DNA of 64,000 bases, taken from positions 495,078-559,077 of the forward strand of contig NZ_JAHLPX010000007.1 of NCBI RefSeq assembly GCF_018918145.1. Direction: 5' to 3'. Positions 16,324 to 25,837 of this stretch are shown here, in pieces; the first letter of the stretch is position 1, and each line of letters opens with the position of its first letter. A program made the position numbers and the translations under genes. A model generated the notes under the pieces. It was given only the letters and a program-made list of their open reading frames with translations. It was not told the DNA's origin and did not search any database. Source of the stretch: Anaerotignum sp. MSJ-24 (GTDB taxonomy: Bacteria; Bacillota; Clostridia; Lachnospirales; Anaerotignaceae).

Positions 16324-17495
16324 CGGTGTACTTTATTGACGCTTCCTATAACAGCCTGAAAAAACACCATGAGGAGCTTTGCGGTGACTGTATTCAGCAG
16401 GCTAACCTTGACGACAGCAAGATTTTTGTACTTGCGGACGGCCTTGGCAGTGGTGTAAAAGCTAATATTTTGTCTACACTTACGTCCAAAATAGCCATTA
16501 CAATGCTGCGAGAAGGCTCAACGCTTGAGGAAACAATAGACACAATAGTCCATACTCTGCCTGTCTGTAAGCAAAGACATCTTGCGTATTCAACATTTAC
16601 GCTTATAAAGATATTCAAGGACGGACATGCCTATGCGGCAGAGTTCGATAATCCGGCGCTGTTTCTGCATAAAAACGGCAAGGATATACCTATTGAAAAA
16701 ACACTGAAAAAAATAGGTGATAAAAATATATATGAAAGTAATTTCATGATGGATAAAGACACAATGCTTGTTGCTGTAAGCGACGGCGTTGTTCACGCCG
16801 GAGTAGGCCATTCGCTCGATCTCGGCTGGGAATGGGTGAATGTAAACACATATCTCAGAGATATGTCCAAGGAAGATATATCGACAAAGGACGTCGTTAA
16901 AAATGTCCTTGACAGCTGCAATGAGCTTTATGAGGAGGAGCCCGGTGACGATACAACCGTGCTTGCCGTAAAAATAAAGGAGCAGCAGGTAATAAATCTT
17001 CTTGTAGGGCCTCCGAGGGATAAGAAAAACGATAATGCCGTATTCAAACAGGTGCTTTCCTCCGGCGGAAAGACCGTTATATGCGGAGGTACAACTGCAC
17101 AGATAGCCGCAAGAATACTCGATAAAGAAGTGGATTTTGATATGGACACAATGACCATGGATATTCCGCCGATGGCGCATATTGAAGGCATAGAGCTTGT
17201 TACCGAAGGTATAATCACATTGAGTAAAACAATAGATATTCTTCGTGAATACGTTAAGCCTGACTACAATCCGAAAATTGATAAAAAGCTCAATGAAAAC
17301 AATGCGGCATCAATGCTTGCAAAGCTGCTTATTGAGGACTGCGACGGTGTAAAAATATATCAGGGAATGGCAGTAAATCCGGCACATCAGGATCTGGCAT
17401 TCAAAATGGACTTTACCTATAAGGTAAACCAGATTAATGAGCTTACCCATCTGCTTGAAAAAATGGGTAAGGACGTAGAGGTAACATATATATAA
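16320..17495 (+). CDS. SpoIIE/PP2C-type serine phosphatase with extra C-terminal domain
   Basis: A 391-residue protein. Residues 1-225 form a PP2C/SpoIIE phosphatase domain (metal-binding GDCI, LADGLGSG, VAVSDGVVHAG and GDDTTVLAVKI blocks). Residues 226-391 form a second alpha/beta domain (LLVGPPRDKKND, KTVICGGTTAQIAARIL) often fused to it in hydrogenase clusters, with no assigned activity. The start overlaps the HydS stop, so the two are probably made in equal amounts. The likely job is to relay the HydS signal by dephosphorylating a protein; the target is not in the window. Confidence 0.85.
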   Translation: MTVYFIDASYNSLKKHHEELCGDCIQQANLDDSKIFVLADGLGSGVKANILSTLTSKIAITMLREGSTLEETIDTIVHTLPVCKQRHLAYSTFTLIKIFKDGHAYAAEFDNPALFLHKNGKDIPIEKTLKKIGDKNIYESNFMMDKDTMLVAVSDGVVHAGVGHSLDLGWEWVNVNTYLRDMSKEDISTKDVVKNVLDSCNELYEEEPGDDTTVLAVKIKEQQVINLLVGPPRDKKNDNAVFKQVLSSGGKTVICGGTTAQIAARILDKEVDFDMDTMTMDIPPMAHIEGIELVTEGIITLSKTIDILREYVKPDYNPKIDKKLNENNAASMLAKLLIEDCDGVKIYQGMAVNPAHQDLAFKMDFTYKVNQINELTHLLEKMGKDVEVTYI

Positions 17496-17522
17496 ATTTT
17501 GACAATAAGGACGATTATAAAA

Positions 17523-18977
17523 ATGAGAAAATTTGAAAGCAATGTTCAGTACATTAAATATCTTGTCAACAGGGAAATAACAGAACGCTTTATAAACGGT
17601 ACTTTGGACAGCTCTCTTGACGAAATTGCGGAAAAGCTTGTTCCAGGACCTAAGCCGGCTACACGCTGCTGTATATATAAAGAAAGACATATCATAAAGG
17701 AAAGAGCGAAAAACGCTATCTATCCTCAGACAAAAGAAAATGTAATCAGTATTCTCCATGACGCTTGCGACGAATGTCCGGTAAACCGTTTTATGATTAC
17801 CGAGGCATGCCGAGGCTGTCTCGGACACAGATGTCAGGAGGTTTGCCCGAGAAATGCGATATTCATGGTAAACCACCATGCCTACATAAATCAGGAGCTT
17901 TGTATAGAGTGCGGACGCTGTAAAGAGGTGTGTCCGTTTAATGCAATAAGTGATGTTAAACGTCCATGTATACGTTCATGTGAAATCGGAGCAATACAGA
18001 TAGACGAAAATAAAAAAGCGGTTATCGATGACAGCAAATGTGTATCATGCGGTGCCTGTGTTCATCAGTGCCCGTTCGGTGCCATTGTGGATAAACCGTT
18101 TGTACTCGATGTGCTTAACCTTCTTAAGGAATCCGAAAACAATACAAAGTATAAGGTTTATGCAGTTGTTGCTCCGGCAATATCCAGTCAGTTTACAAAC
18201 GCAAGAATAGAGCAGGTTATCACTGGAATAGAGAAAATCGGCTTCTATCATGCTGTTGAGGCGGCTCTCGGTGCCGATATTGTTTCATACCATGAGGCAC
18301 ACGAATTTGCCGAAACAATAGAAGAAATGAAGTGGAAAACAACAAGCTGTTGTCCGGCTTTTGTTGATTATGTAAGCAAAAAATTCCCTGAGCTTATGGA
18401 TCATGTTTCAAAAACGGTTTCACCTATGGTTGCAACAGCAAGACTTATAAAGAGTCTTGATGAAGACGCAAAGATTGTATTCATAGGACCTTGTACGGCT
18501 AAAAAAATGGAAATCAAAAAGGACGATATTAAGGACGCAGTTGACCTTGTTATTACCTTTGAGGAGCTTCAGGCTATGCTTGATGCAATGAACATTGAGC
18601 TTGAAAAATGCGAGGACAGCGTGCTTGACAATGCTTCATTCTATGGAAGACTTTTCGCAAGAAGCGGCGGTGTAAGCGAGGCTGTTAAACAGGTTGTCGG
18701 ACATGAAAAATTCAATGTTGAGTTTAAACCGGTTGCGGCAGACGGACTTGATGCCTGTACAAAAATACTCAGACTTGCAAAGGCCGGAAAGCTTGACGGA
18801 AACTTTATCGAAGGTATGGCTTGCAAATGCGGCTGTATCGGCGGTGCGGCATCACTTTCGCACGGACCTAAGGATGTTACACAGGTCGATAAATATTCGG
18901 CACTTTCAAAGGAGAAGAATTCCATTGACGCAATACGAGTATTTGATATTGACAGTATAGATCTTGACAGAAAATAA
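17523..18977 (+). CDS. Group B [FeFe] hydrogenase
   Basis: A monomeric 484-residue hydrogenase with a Cys-rich N-terminus (CDECPVNRFMITEACRGC from about 81, CIECGRCKEVCPFN at about 127, CVSCGACVHQCPFG at about 172), indicating several Fe-S clusters. The C-terminal H-cluster domain has L1 TTSCCPAF (about 272), L2 IGPCTAKKME (about 321) and L3 GMACKCGCIGGA (about 431). These match group B rather than prototypical group A enzymes. A TTG at 17499 is in frame; ATG 17523 behind AAGGA gives the family-typical N-terminus (MRKFESNVQYIKY). It may evolve or consume H2 with ferredoxin; its activity is probably tied to the upstream sensor and phosphatase. Confidence 0.86.
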   Translation: MRKFESNVQYIKYLVNREITERFINGTLDSSLDEIAEKLVPGPKPATRCCIYKERHIIKERAKNAIYPQTKENVISILHDACDECPVNRFMITEACRGCLGHRCQEVCPRNAIFMVNHHAYINQELCIECGRCKEVCPFNAISDVKRPCIRSCEIGAIQIDENKKAVIDDSKCVSCGACVHQCPFGAIVDKPFVLDVLNLLKESENNTKYKVYAVVAPAISSQFTNARIEQVITGIEKIGFYHAVEAALGADIVSYHEAHEFAETIEEMKWKTTSCCPAFVDYVSKKFPELMDHVSKTVSPMVATARLIKSLDEDAKIVFIGPCTAKKMEIKKDDIKDAVDLVITFEELQAMLDAMNIELEKCEDSVLDNASFYGRLFARSGGVSEAVKQVVGHEKFNVEFKPVAADGLDACTKILRLAKAGKLDGNFIEGMACKCGCIGGAASLSHGPKDVTQVDKYSALSKEKNSIDAIRVFDIDSIDLDRK

Positions 18978-19010
18978 GCCTGACAATTTCATTTAGTTAT
19001 TTGTATTTTT

Positions 19011-19037
19011 TGGCAGAGAGTTTCTCTCTGCCTGTTT
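19011..19037 (+). terminator. Terminator of the hydrogenase module
   Basis: Stem GGCAGAGAG / CTCTCTGCC with a TTT loop, then TGTTTTTATA. Confidence 0.9.
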
Positions 19038-19106
19038 TTATATACAAAATTGTAAGAACATATTACTAAAATATTAACAAAAAGGTTTTAAATGTCGCTA
19101 TTTTTA

Positions 19107-19115
19107 TGGTATAAT
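19107..19115 (+). promoter_or_regulatory. Extended -10 promoter of the division cluster
   Basis: TGGTATAAT (TATAAT at 19110-19115), 65 bases before the first start codon; no clear -35. Confidence 0.6.
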
Positions 19116-19179
19116 AAATAGTCAAATATATTGAATTGATTTTATATATCGATTTTAATAAATGATTAGGAGAATTTTT

Positions 19180-20736
19180 ATGCCTAACAACAAACATAGA
19201 CGAAGAAACGGTGTGCCTCCGGGTTACACCGATAACAGAAATACGGCTGTACCGGCTCCGCCTGAGCCAAACCGCGGAAAAAAACGCAAACGGCACGGCA
19301 GTGGCCTTAATAAACTTGCCTTTGTGCTTTTTGCGATTATACTTGCTTATATGGTTAAATATACCATTGACTTTGCAAAGGGCGGAAACAATATTTCGAT
19401 AGAATCCGTTTCATATGGCACGATAGATATACCGAATTCCTTTGACGGAATTGCGGTAAGAGATGAATATGTTGTTAATACGGATACAACCGGCGTGCCT
19501 ACCTTTAATTACGGCGAAGGCGATAAGGTAGCCAAAAATTCAATAGTTGCCACCGTAAGCGAAGGCGAATCTGCCGCGGCTGCAAAGGACAAGCTCAAAA
19601 ATATAGATGAAAGCATAATTGAGGCACAGAAAAACAGAATAGATATATCCATATATAAGGACGATATAAACAGGGCAGAGGAAAATATGGAATCATCAAT
19701 ATATTCTGCCGCAAGAAATGTTACGTCCGGAAATACATATGCCATTTATACAATGCGTAATGCGGTTGAAACACAGCTTGATATAAGGACTGAAATCTGG
19801 ATTACCGAAAACAGCGAAGGCTCGGATTCATCGCTTTCGTCACAGCGTAAATCATATCAGTCACAGTTTGACAGCAGTGTTCATGCCGAAAGAGCGACAG
19901 ACAGCGGAATACTGGTGCTTTCATGTGACGGTAAGGAAGAAACGTATACTCCGGATACAATGGAGGATATATCTAAAAAGGATATTCGTGACGGATCTTC
20001 GGTAACATACCTTTCCAAAACAACGGCAGTTGACGCAGACAGTCCGCTGTTTAAAATAATACGAAGCAACAACTGGTATATATGCGCTTATATAGATACC
20101 AATATTGCCGCCGAATGGAATGTTGGTGATACAAAGATGCTGCGTGCACTTGTGGATAAAAGCGAAAAAACCGTTCAGGCAACAATCGAATCCATGACAG
20201 AGAAGGAAAACAGTACATATGTTGTTTTTGCCTGTGACCGAAATGTTCAGGATTTTATGAGTGTGAGAACATTTGAGTTTTATATAAGTGATGTTTCGTA
20301 TGTAGGACTTAAGGTTCCGAATAGCGCCATTGTGGAAAAGACATTTATTAAAATACCTGTTGATTGTGTAACAACAAGCCTTGACCAGAGAAGTGTAATA
20401 AAACGTGTTGACGGAAACGACAGCGTTGTTAAGCTTGATGTGGAAAGCAGTGACGAAAACTTTATTTATGTTCGTCAGGATTTTGACCAGCTTAAGCTTG
20501 GCGATGTTATTCTTAAAGGAACCGGTGAAACGGCAACGGAATATACAATAAGCGAGGTTTCCACAAAGACGGGAGTTCTTACGGCTAACGGTGCGTTTGC
20601 CCAGTTTGCATCTATCTCCGTTTTGGGTAAAAACGGGGAATATACAATAGCCGATGCGAATAAATCCGGCTTAAAGGCTTATGACAAAATAATCACCAAT
20701 GCGGCTGATGCGGCAGAAGGCGATGAAATATATTAA
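19180..20736 (+). CDS. HlyD-like membrane-anchored protein upstream of the sepF cluster
   Basis: This 518-residue protein has a basic cytoplasmic N-terminus (residues 1-45, Arg/Lys/Asn/Pro-rich), one transmembrane segment (about 46-66) and a large extracellular part. That part has a coiled-coil/lipoyl-like hairpin (about 110-175) and beta-barrel stretches, as in HlyD/efflux adaptor proteins. ATG 19162 is in frame, but AGGAG at 19169-19173 places the start at 19180. No ABC or RND partner adjoins it, and it is followed by ylmE-sepF. A cell-envelope or division role is inferred from that position. Confidence 0.72.
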   Translation: MPNNKHRRRNGVPPGYTDNRNTAVPAPPEPNRGKKRKRHGSGLNKLAFVLFAIILAYMVKYTIDFAKGGNNISIESVSYGTIDIPNSFDGIAVRDEYVVNTDTTGVPTFNYGEGDKVAKNSIVATVSEGESAAAAKDKLKNIDESIIEAQKNRIDISIYKDDINRAEENMESSIYSAARNVTSGNTYAIYTMRNAVETQLDIRTEIWITENSEGSDSSLSSQRKSYQSQFDSSVHAERATDSGILVLSCDGKEETYTPDTMEDISKKDIRDGSSVTYLSKTTAVDADSPLFKIIRSNNWYICAYIDTNIAAEWNVGDTKMLRALVDKSEKTVQATIESMTEKENSTYVVFACDRNVQDFMSVRTFEFYISDVSYVGLKVPNSAIVEKTFIKIPVDCVTTSLDQRSVIKRVDGNDSVVKLDVESSDENFIYVRQDFDQLKLGDVILKGTGETATEYTISEVSTKTGVLTANGAFAQFASISVLGKNGEYTIADANKSGLKAYDKIITNAADAAEGDEIY

Positions 20737-20752
20737 TTCGGAGGATGATAGT

Positions 20753-21460
20753 ATGGAAGACTACGGATATATTTCCGAGAATATTGAAAATATAAGAAAA
20801 AATATTGATGCTGCCTGTAAACGCAGCGGAAGAGATCCTAAGGATGTTCTTCTTCTTGCGGTTTCAAAGACTGTGGATGTTGACAGAATAAAGGTTGCTG
20901 TTGACTGCGGACTTAACAGCCTCGGTGAAAACCGTGTACAGGAAATTATGGAAAAATACGAGCCTATGGGCGAAAATGTTAAGTGGCATTTAATAGGACA
21001 CTTGCAAACAAACAAGGTTAAGTATATAATCGATAAGGTTGAACTTATTCACTCGGTAGAAAGTATTAAGCTTGCTGAGGAAATTAATAAACAGGCTAAA
21101 AAGCATAATCTTGTTATGGATGTGCTTGTTGAAGTAAACATGGCTGATGAGGAATCCAAATTCGGCGTTAAACCGGAGGAAACCGAAGGCTTTATCCGAG
21201 AATTGGCATTAATGGACAATATCAGAGTCAGAGGACTTATGACTGTTGCGCCTAATGTCGAAAACGGAGAAGAAAACAGAGTTTATTTCAGGAATATGAA
21301 GCAATTATTAGTTGACATCAACGCAAAAAATATTAATAATATAAACATGGACATTCTGTCTATGGGTATGACAGGTGATTATGAAACCGCCGTTGAGGAG
21401 GGTGCAACTATCGTAAGAGTCGGCACCGGAATTTTCGGTAAAAGAGATTATACGAAATAA
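20753..21460 (+). CDS. ylmE: PLP homeostasis protein YggS/YlmE
   Basis: A 235-residue PLP-binding TIM-barrel protein with no known catalytic activity that buffers pyridoxal phosphate. The PLP lysine is in LLLAVSKTVDVDRI (about residue 35); GENRVQE, WHLIGHLQTNKVKYI and the C-terminal LSMGMTGDYETAVEEGATIVRVGTGIFG are family marks. An upstream in-frame ATG at 20699 lies inside the previous gene; GGAGG at 20740-20744 supports 20753. Confidence 0.93.
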   Translation: MEDYGYISENIENIRKNIDAACKRSGRDPKDVLLLAVSKTVDVDRIKVAVDCGLNSLGENRVQEIMEKYEPMGENVKWHLIGHLQTNKVKYIIDKVELIHSVESIKLAEEINKQAKKHNLVMDVLVEVNMADEESKFGVKPEETEGFIRELALMDNIRVRGLMTVAPNVENGEENRVYFRNMKQLLVDINAKNINNINMDILSMGMTGDYETAVEEGATIVRVGTGIFGKRDYTK

Positions 21461-21503
21461 GAATTAAATCAAGAAAACTACTACCATTTAGGAGGAAAAT
21501 ACT

Positions 21504-22058
21504 GTGGCGAAATTTATGGATAAAATCAAGGATTTTATAGCCGGACCTTATGATGATGATTATGATGAATACGACTACGACGGATATGATGACGAAGAAG
21601 AAGAATACCATGCGCCTGCACGTTCTTCAAGAACACAGAGAGAAAGTGTAAAAGAACGTGAACATGAATCAATTCCCGAATACACAGCACCTAAGACATC
21701 TTCAAGAAGAAGTCAGCCTCAGGTTGTTGATTTCGGTGCCGCTCAGGCAAGCTCATCGGAACAGCAGGTTGTTATTATCAAACCTATTACGTTTGAAGAC
21801 GCTCAGGCTGTAACAGACCAGATGAAGCTTAGAAGACCGGTTGTTGTAAACCTTGAAAAGCTTGAATTTCCGGTTGCACAGAGAGTTATGGATTTCTTAA
21901 GCGGAACATGCTATGCACTTGAAGGAAAACTTCAGCGTGTTTCAAAACAGATATTTATTATTGCACCGGTGAACTATAACATTTCAAGCGAGTCTATGGA
22001 AGAGCCTAAGCTTGCTAAGACAAGCGTTCCTTCATGGATGGGACTTGGCGGAAGATAA
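21504..22058 (+). CDS. sepF: Cell division protein SepF
   Basis: A 184-residue FtsZ-associated membrane tether. The N-terminal amphipathic helix (AKFMDKIKDFIAG), an acidic Asp/Tyr/Glu-rich linker with Arg/Ser patches (about 17-80) and the C-terminal SepF core (VIIKPITFEDAQAVTDQMK... VMDFLSGTCYALEGKLQRVSKQIFIIAP) are all there. GTG start behind AGGAGG. Neighbours ylmE, yggT and ylmH give the conserved Firmicutes division cluster. Confidence 0.95.
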   Translation: MAKFMDKIKDFIAGPYDDDYDEYDYDGYDDEEEEYHAPARSSRTQRESVKEREHESIPEYTAPKTSSRRSQPQVVDFGAAQASSSEQQVVIIKPITFEDAQAVTDQMKLRRPVVVNLEKLEFPVAQRVMDFLSGTCYALEGKLQRVSKQIFIIAPVNYNISSESMEEPKLAKTSVPSWMGLGGR

Positions 22059-22128
22059 TAAGAGATTAATCGGAAACAGGTTTTGAAATATAGACCTGTT
22101 TTCGGCTTAACTTTCAGGAGGTGCGTCA

Positions 22129-22407
22129 ATGACGACACTGCTTACAAATGCTGTAAATGTATTTTTTAAATTATTGTATATTTTGATTATCATTAGGGTG
22201 TTCATGTCTTGGGTGCCTAATCTCAGATATACAACAATAGGTAATTTTATTGTAACGCTTACCGATCCTATACTCGGACCGGTAAAAAGAATGATGGATA
22301 AATCACCGCTCGGCGGAGGAATGATGCTCGATTTTTCTCCCGTTATTGCTTTATTCATATTAGATATTATTCAGATGATTATTCTCGGAATTATATCAAT
22401 ATTCTGA
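22129..22407 (+). CDS. YggT-family membrane protein
   Basis: A 92-residue protein with two transmembrane segments (about 8-24 and 68-90) around the family motif SWVPNLRYT...LTDPILGPVKRMM. Its function is unclear; it is linked to envelope and division by its position after sepF. CAGGAGGTG precedes the ATG. Confidence 0.88.
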   Translation: MTTLLTNAVNVFFKLLYILIIIRVFMSWVPNLRYTTIGNFIVTLTDPILGPVKRMMDKSPLGGGMMLDFSPVIALFILDIIQMIILGIISIF

Positions 22408-22426
22408 AAGGGCGGTTATTCTTATT

Positions 22427-23224
22427 ATGGAATTTATAAATAAGAATGCTTTGTTAAAAAGTTATTATCAGCCTGATGAAAAGCTTTTGCTGGCAAAAGT
22501 CTTGGATCAGGCTGATTTGAGTTTACGCAGACATATCATTACTTTTTCGGACTTTTTGTCGCCGGCGGAAACGGCACAGGCGGTTGAGCTTCTTAAAAAA
22601 GTACATGACCTGTCTTTTTTGGCATACGGCGGTTATAACGACTGCGAAAGAAAAATGCTTGGCTTTTATCCTGATTATATGTCTGCCGAGGACGTATATT
22701 TTCCGATAACGGCAGTGAAGATAAAGTTTAATCCGAAATTTTCTTCGCCTCCGTCCCATAGGGATTATCTCGGCTCTGTGCTCGGTATGGGGATAGAACG
22801 CGGAAAGGTCGGCGATATTGCCGTTGTGGAAAACGGTGCGGTCTGCTTTATTGAGGACGGAATTGCTGATTATGTTGTTTCCGGTCTTGAGCGAGTCGGA
22901 CATACTAAGGTGACTGCTGAAAAGGCAGATATAACCGATGACCTTGTTCCGCAAAAGAAAATGGTCGAAAAAAATATAACCGTTGCATCAATGCGTGCCG
23001 ATGTAATATTTGGTGCGGTTTTTAATGAATCAAGAGAAAGCATTAAACAGCTTATCAATGCCGAAAAAGCGTCCGTTAACTGGCTGCCGCTAAAAAGTGT
23101 TTCCGCACAGCTGAACGAAGGCGATGTTCTTTCGCTTAAGGGAAGCGGCAGAGGCGTTCTGATTTCGGTAAACGGCGAAACAAAAAAAGGCAGAATAAGC
23201 ATAAAAATAGGTAAATATGTTTAA
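22427..23224 (+). CDS. ylmH: YlmH, S4-domain RNA-binding protein
   Basis: A 265-residue protein with an N-terminal YlmH domain and a C-terminal S4 RNA-binding domain (about 186-255, SRESIKQLINAEKASVNWLPLKS). Bacterial YlmH has been linked to ribosome-associated quality control. It closes the sepF cluster, 19 bases after yggT. Confidence 0.9.
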   Translation: MEFINKNALLKSYYQPDEKLLLAKVLDQADLSLRRHIITFSDFLSPAETAQAVELLKKVHDLSFLAYGGYNDCERKMLGFYPDYMSAEDVYFPITAVKIKFNPKFSSPPSHRDYLGSVLGMGIERGKVGDIAVVENGAVCFIEDGIADYVVSGLERVGHTKVTAEKADITDDLVPQKKMVEKNITVASMRADVIFGAVFNESRESIKQLINAEKASVNWLPLKSVSAQLNEGDVLSLKGSGRGVLISVNGETKKGRISIKIGKYV

Positions 23225-23287
23225 AGAATGCTGAAAACTCCAAGTCAGAATTTTTATGGTTTTCAACTTAAAGTTGGAGGAAATGAA

Positions 23288-24370
23288 ATGAATTATATTA
23301 CAGTTGATACAGGTAAGGAAAGCTATCCCATTTATTTTGAGGAAAGCTTTGATTCACTTTCTTCTGCCGCCGAAAAGTGCGGCTGCAAAGGAAAGAAGCT
23401 TTGTATAATAAGCGACAGCAATGTTGCTCCGCTTTATGCCGAAAAGGTAAAAAGCGAGCTTGAAAAAGTTTTTTCCGAGGTATATGTATGTACATTTACT
23501 GCCGGAGAAAAAAGCAAAAATCTTGATACAATAAAGAGCTTTTATGATTTTCTTCTGGAGCATAAAATCGACAGAAAAAGCGTTATAGCCGGTCTTGGCG
23601 GCGGTGTTACCGGAGATATGGCAGGTTTTGCGGCGGCTACATTTATGCGCGGCGTTGATTTTATACAAATTCCGACAACGCTTCTTTCGCAGGTTGACAG
23701 CAGTGTCGGCGGAAAGGTCGGAGTGGATTACGGCCCTTATAAAAATACCGTAGGTGCATTCTATCAGCCTAAGTTTGTATACATAAATACATCAAGCCTT
23801 GATACACTGCCTAAGCGTGAATTTTCCGCAGGCATGGCAGAGGTTATTAAGTACGGAATAATAGCCTCGGAGGAATTTTATGATTATATAAAGGGAAATA
23901 AAGAGAAAATCAAGTCCGGTGATAAGGACTGTCTTGAAAACATAATCCGCAAATGCTGTCAGATGAAGGCGGATGTGGTCAATCTTGACGCAAACGATAC
24001 AGGCATAAGAGAAACGCTAAACTATGGTCATACAATAGGTCATTCCGTTGAAGGACTCAAGGAGTTTGAGCTTCTGCACGGCGAATGTGTTGCTCTCGGT
24101 ATGTGTGCGGTAATGGATATATCCGTAAAGAGAGGATATATTTCACAGGACAAGCTTGATGAATTTGTTGACCTTCTTAAATATTTCGATCTTCCGACAG
24201 AGGTTTCCGGACTTGACAGGGAGAATGTATATAATCAGCTTTTCCATGATAAGAAGGTAAGCGGAAATAAGCTTAAATTCGTTATTGCTGATAAAATAGG
24301 CAGTACAATAAGAACCTCCGATGTCGAAAAAGAGGAAATTATGACTGCCATTGATTATATTCTTAAATGA
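23288..24370 (+). CDS. aroB: 3-dehydroquinate synthase
   Basis: A 360-residue NAD- and zinc-dependent enzyme that makes 3-dehydroquinate from DAHP, the second shikimate step. GLGGGVTGDMAGFAAATFMRG, PTTLLSQVDSSVGGKVGVD and the zinc His motif NYGHTIGHSVEG are present. TTG/ATG options from 23228 are upstream, but the GGAGG site places the start at 23288. It overlaps lspA by 4 bases. No other shikimate gene is near, so it is isolated from its pathway. Confidence 0.95.
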   Translation: MNYITVDTGKESYPIYFEESFDSLSSAAEKCGCKGKKLCIISDSNVAPLYAEKVKSELEKVFSEVYVCTFTAGEKSKNLDTIKSFYDFLLEHKIDRKSVIAGLGGGVTGDMAGFAAATFMRGVDFIQIPTTLLSQVDSSVGGKVGVDYGPYKNTVGAFYQPKFVYINTSSLDTLPKREFSAGMAEVIKYGIIASEEFYDYIKGNKEKIKSGDKDCLENIIRKCCQMKADVVNLDANDTGIRETLNYGHTIGHSVEGLKEFELLHGECVALGMCAVMDISVKRGYISQDKLDEFVDLLKYFDLPTEVSGLDRENVYNQLFHDKKVSGNKLKFVIADKIGSTIRTSDVEKEEIMTAIDYILK

Positions 24371-24861
24371 GGATTGATAATATGCTGATTTCGGTTATTG
24401 TTGCGGCGGTTCTTGCTGCTGTTGATCAGATTACAAAACATATTGCTCTTACAAAGCTTAAGCCTATTGGCAACACAACATTCATTAAGGGCTTTATGGA
24501 TTTTACCTTTGTGGAAAACAGAGGTGCGGCATTCGGCATACTTAACGGCAAAATATGGCTGTTATTAATTCTTGCCGCAATTATCTGTGCCGTAATAATA
24601 TATTCCATGCTCAAAATGCCAAAAACAAAGGAATACAGACTTCTTAAAGCGGCACTTACGCTTATACTTGCCGGAGCTGTCGGAAATGTTATCGACAGGG
24701 TTATAAGAGGATATGTTGTGGACTTTTTCGAGTTTACATTCATAAGCTTTCCGGTATTCAATATGGCGGATATTTATGTTGTGGTCGGTGCGATTGCAAT
24801 GGCACTGATTATGATTTTTGTTATAAAAGACGAGGATAAAACAGGAAACGGCGGTAATTGA
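24367..24861 (+). CDS. lspA: Lipoprotein signal peptidase (signal peptidase II)
   Basis: A 164-residue membrane aspartyl protease that cleaves signal peptides of prolipoproteins. Four transmembrane segments and the two catalytic Asp motifs are visible: GNVIDRVIRGYVVDFFEF and FNMADIYVVVGA. VENRGAAFG is conserved. The start overlaps aroB (ATGA), and rluD follows at once, the usual lspA-rluD pairing. Confidence 0.95.
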   Translation: MRIDNMLISVIVAAVLAAVDQITKHIALTKLKPIGNTTFIKGFMDFTFVENRGAAFGILNGKIWLLLILAAIICAVIIYSMLKMPKTKEYRLLKAALTLILAGAVGNVIDRVIRGYVVDFFEFTFISFPVFNMADIYVVVGAIAMALIMIFVIKDEDKTGNGGN

Positions 24862-24862
24862 T

Positions 24863-25798
24863 ATGCAGTGTGATGATAAAAAAACAGATATGCGTACCTT
24901 TGCGGCAGAGCCGGAGGACATAGGCACAAGAATAGACGTCTTTGCGGCGGAAAACAGTGACGCACTTTCCAGAAGCGGTTTTAAAAAGCTGATTGAGGAA
25001 GGCAATGTGCTTGTAAACGATAAGGCTGTGAAGGCGAACTATAAGCTCAGAAAAAACGATATTGTTACGCTTATAATACCCGAGGCAGAGCCGTTGGAAA
25101 TAATTCCGCAGAATATACCTCTGGATATTCTTTATGAGGACGACGACGTTATAGTTATAAATAAGCCGCAGGGAATGGTTGTGCATCCGGCTCCCGGACA
25201 TTATACCGATACGCTTGTAAATGCTCTGCTGTATCATTGCGGAGATTCGCTTTCGGGAATAAACGGCGTTATGCGTCCGGGCATTGTTCATAGAATAGAT
25301 ATGGATACTTCGGGCGTAATAATGGCGGCAAAAAATAATAATGCTCACAGATCGCTTGCGGCACAGCTTGCGGAGCATTCAATAACAAGAAAATATAACG
25401 CTATCGTTTATAACAATATAAAAGAGGACGAAGGAACGGTTGATAAGCCTATTGCAAGAAATCCTTCGGACAGAAAGAAAATGGCGGTTGTTCCCGGCGG
25501 AAGAAGAGCAGTAACACATTATCGTGTTCTGGAAAGGCTCGGAAAGTTTACGTTTATCGAAGCACAGCTTGAAACAGGCCGTACTCATCAGATAAGGGTG
25601 CATATGACATATATCGGACATCCTCTGCTTGGTGATTCCGTTTATGGGCCTAAAAAACAGCCGTTCAACCTTAAGGGACAGGTGCTCCATGCAAGAGTTC
25701 TCGGCTTTATCCATCCGAGAACAGGTGAATATATGGAGTTTGAATCTGAATTGCCAGAGTATTTTACAAGATTGTTGGATAATGTGAAGAAGTTATAG
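24863..25798 (+). CDS. Ribosomal large subunit pseudouridine synthase RluD family
   Basis: A 311-residue RNA-modifying enzyme with an N-terminal S4 domain (about 15-80) and a catalytic domain containing the Asp motif HRIDMDTSGVIMAAKN and LETGRTHQIRVHM. It is probably specific for 23S rRNA, as expected of RluD-type proteins beside lspA; the exact target uridine cannot be told. Confidence 0.92.
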   Translation: MQCDDKKTDMRTFAAEPEDIGTRIDVFAAENSDALSRSGFKKLIEEGNVLVNDKAVKANYKLRKNDIVTLIIPEAEPLEIIPQNIPLDILYEDDDVIVINKPQGMVVHPAPGHYTDTLVNALLYHCGDSLSGINGVMRPGIVHRIDMDTSGVIMAAKNNNAHRSLAAQLAEHSITRKYNAIVYNNIKEDEGTVDKPIARNPSDRKKMAVVPGGRRAVTHYRVLERLGKFTFIEAQLETGRTHQIRVHMTYIGHPLLGDSVYGPKKQPFNLKGQVLHARVLGFIHPRTGEYMEFESELPEYFTRLLDNVKKL

Positions 25799-25837
25799 CA
25801 ATTAGCTTTTGGGTTATATTCGGGAGTGTGCAGTAAA

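Noticed and set aside
19180..20736. Efflux adaptor role for the HlyD-like protein
   Set aside because: No ATPase or permease adjoins it; its conserved place before ylmE-sepF argues for an envelope or division role.
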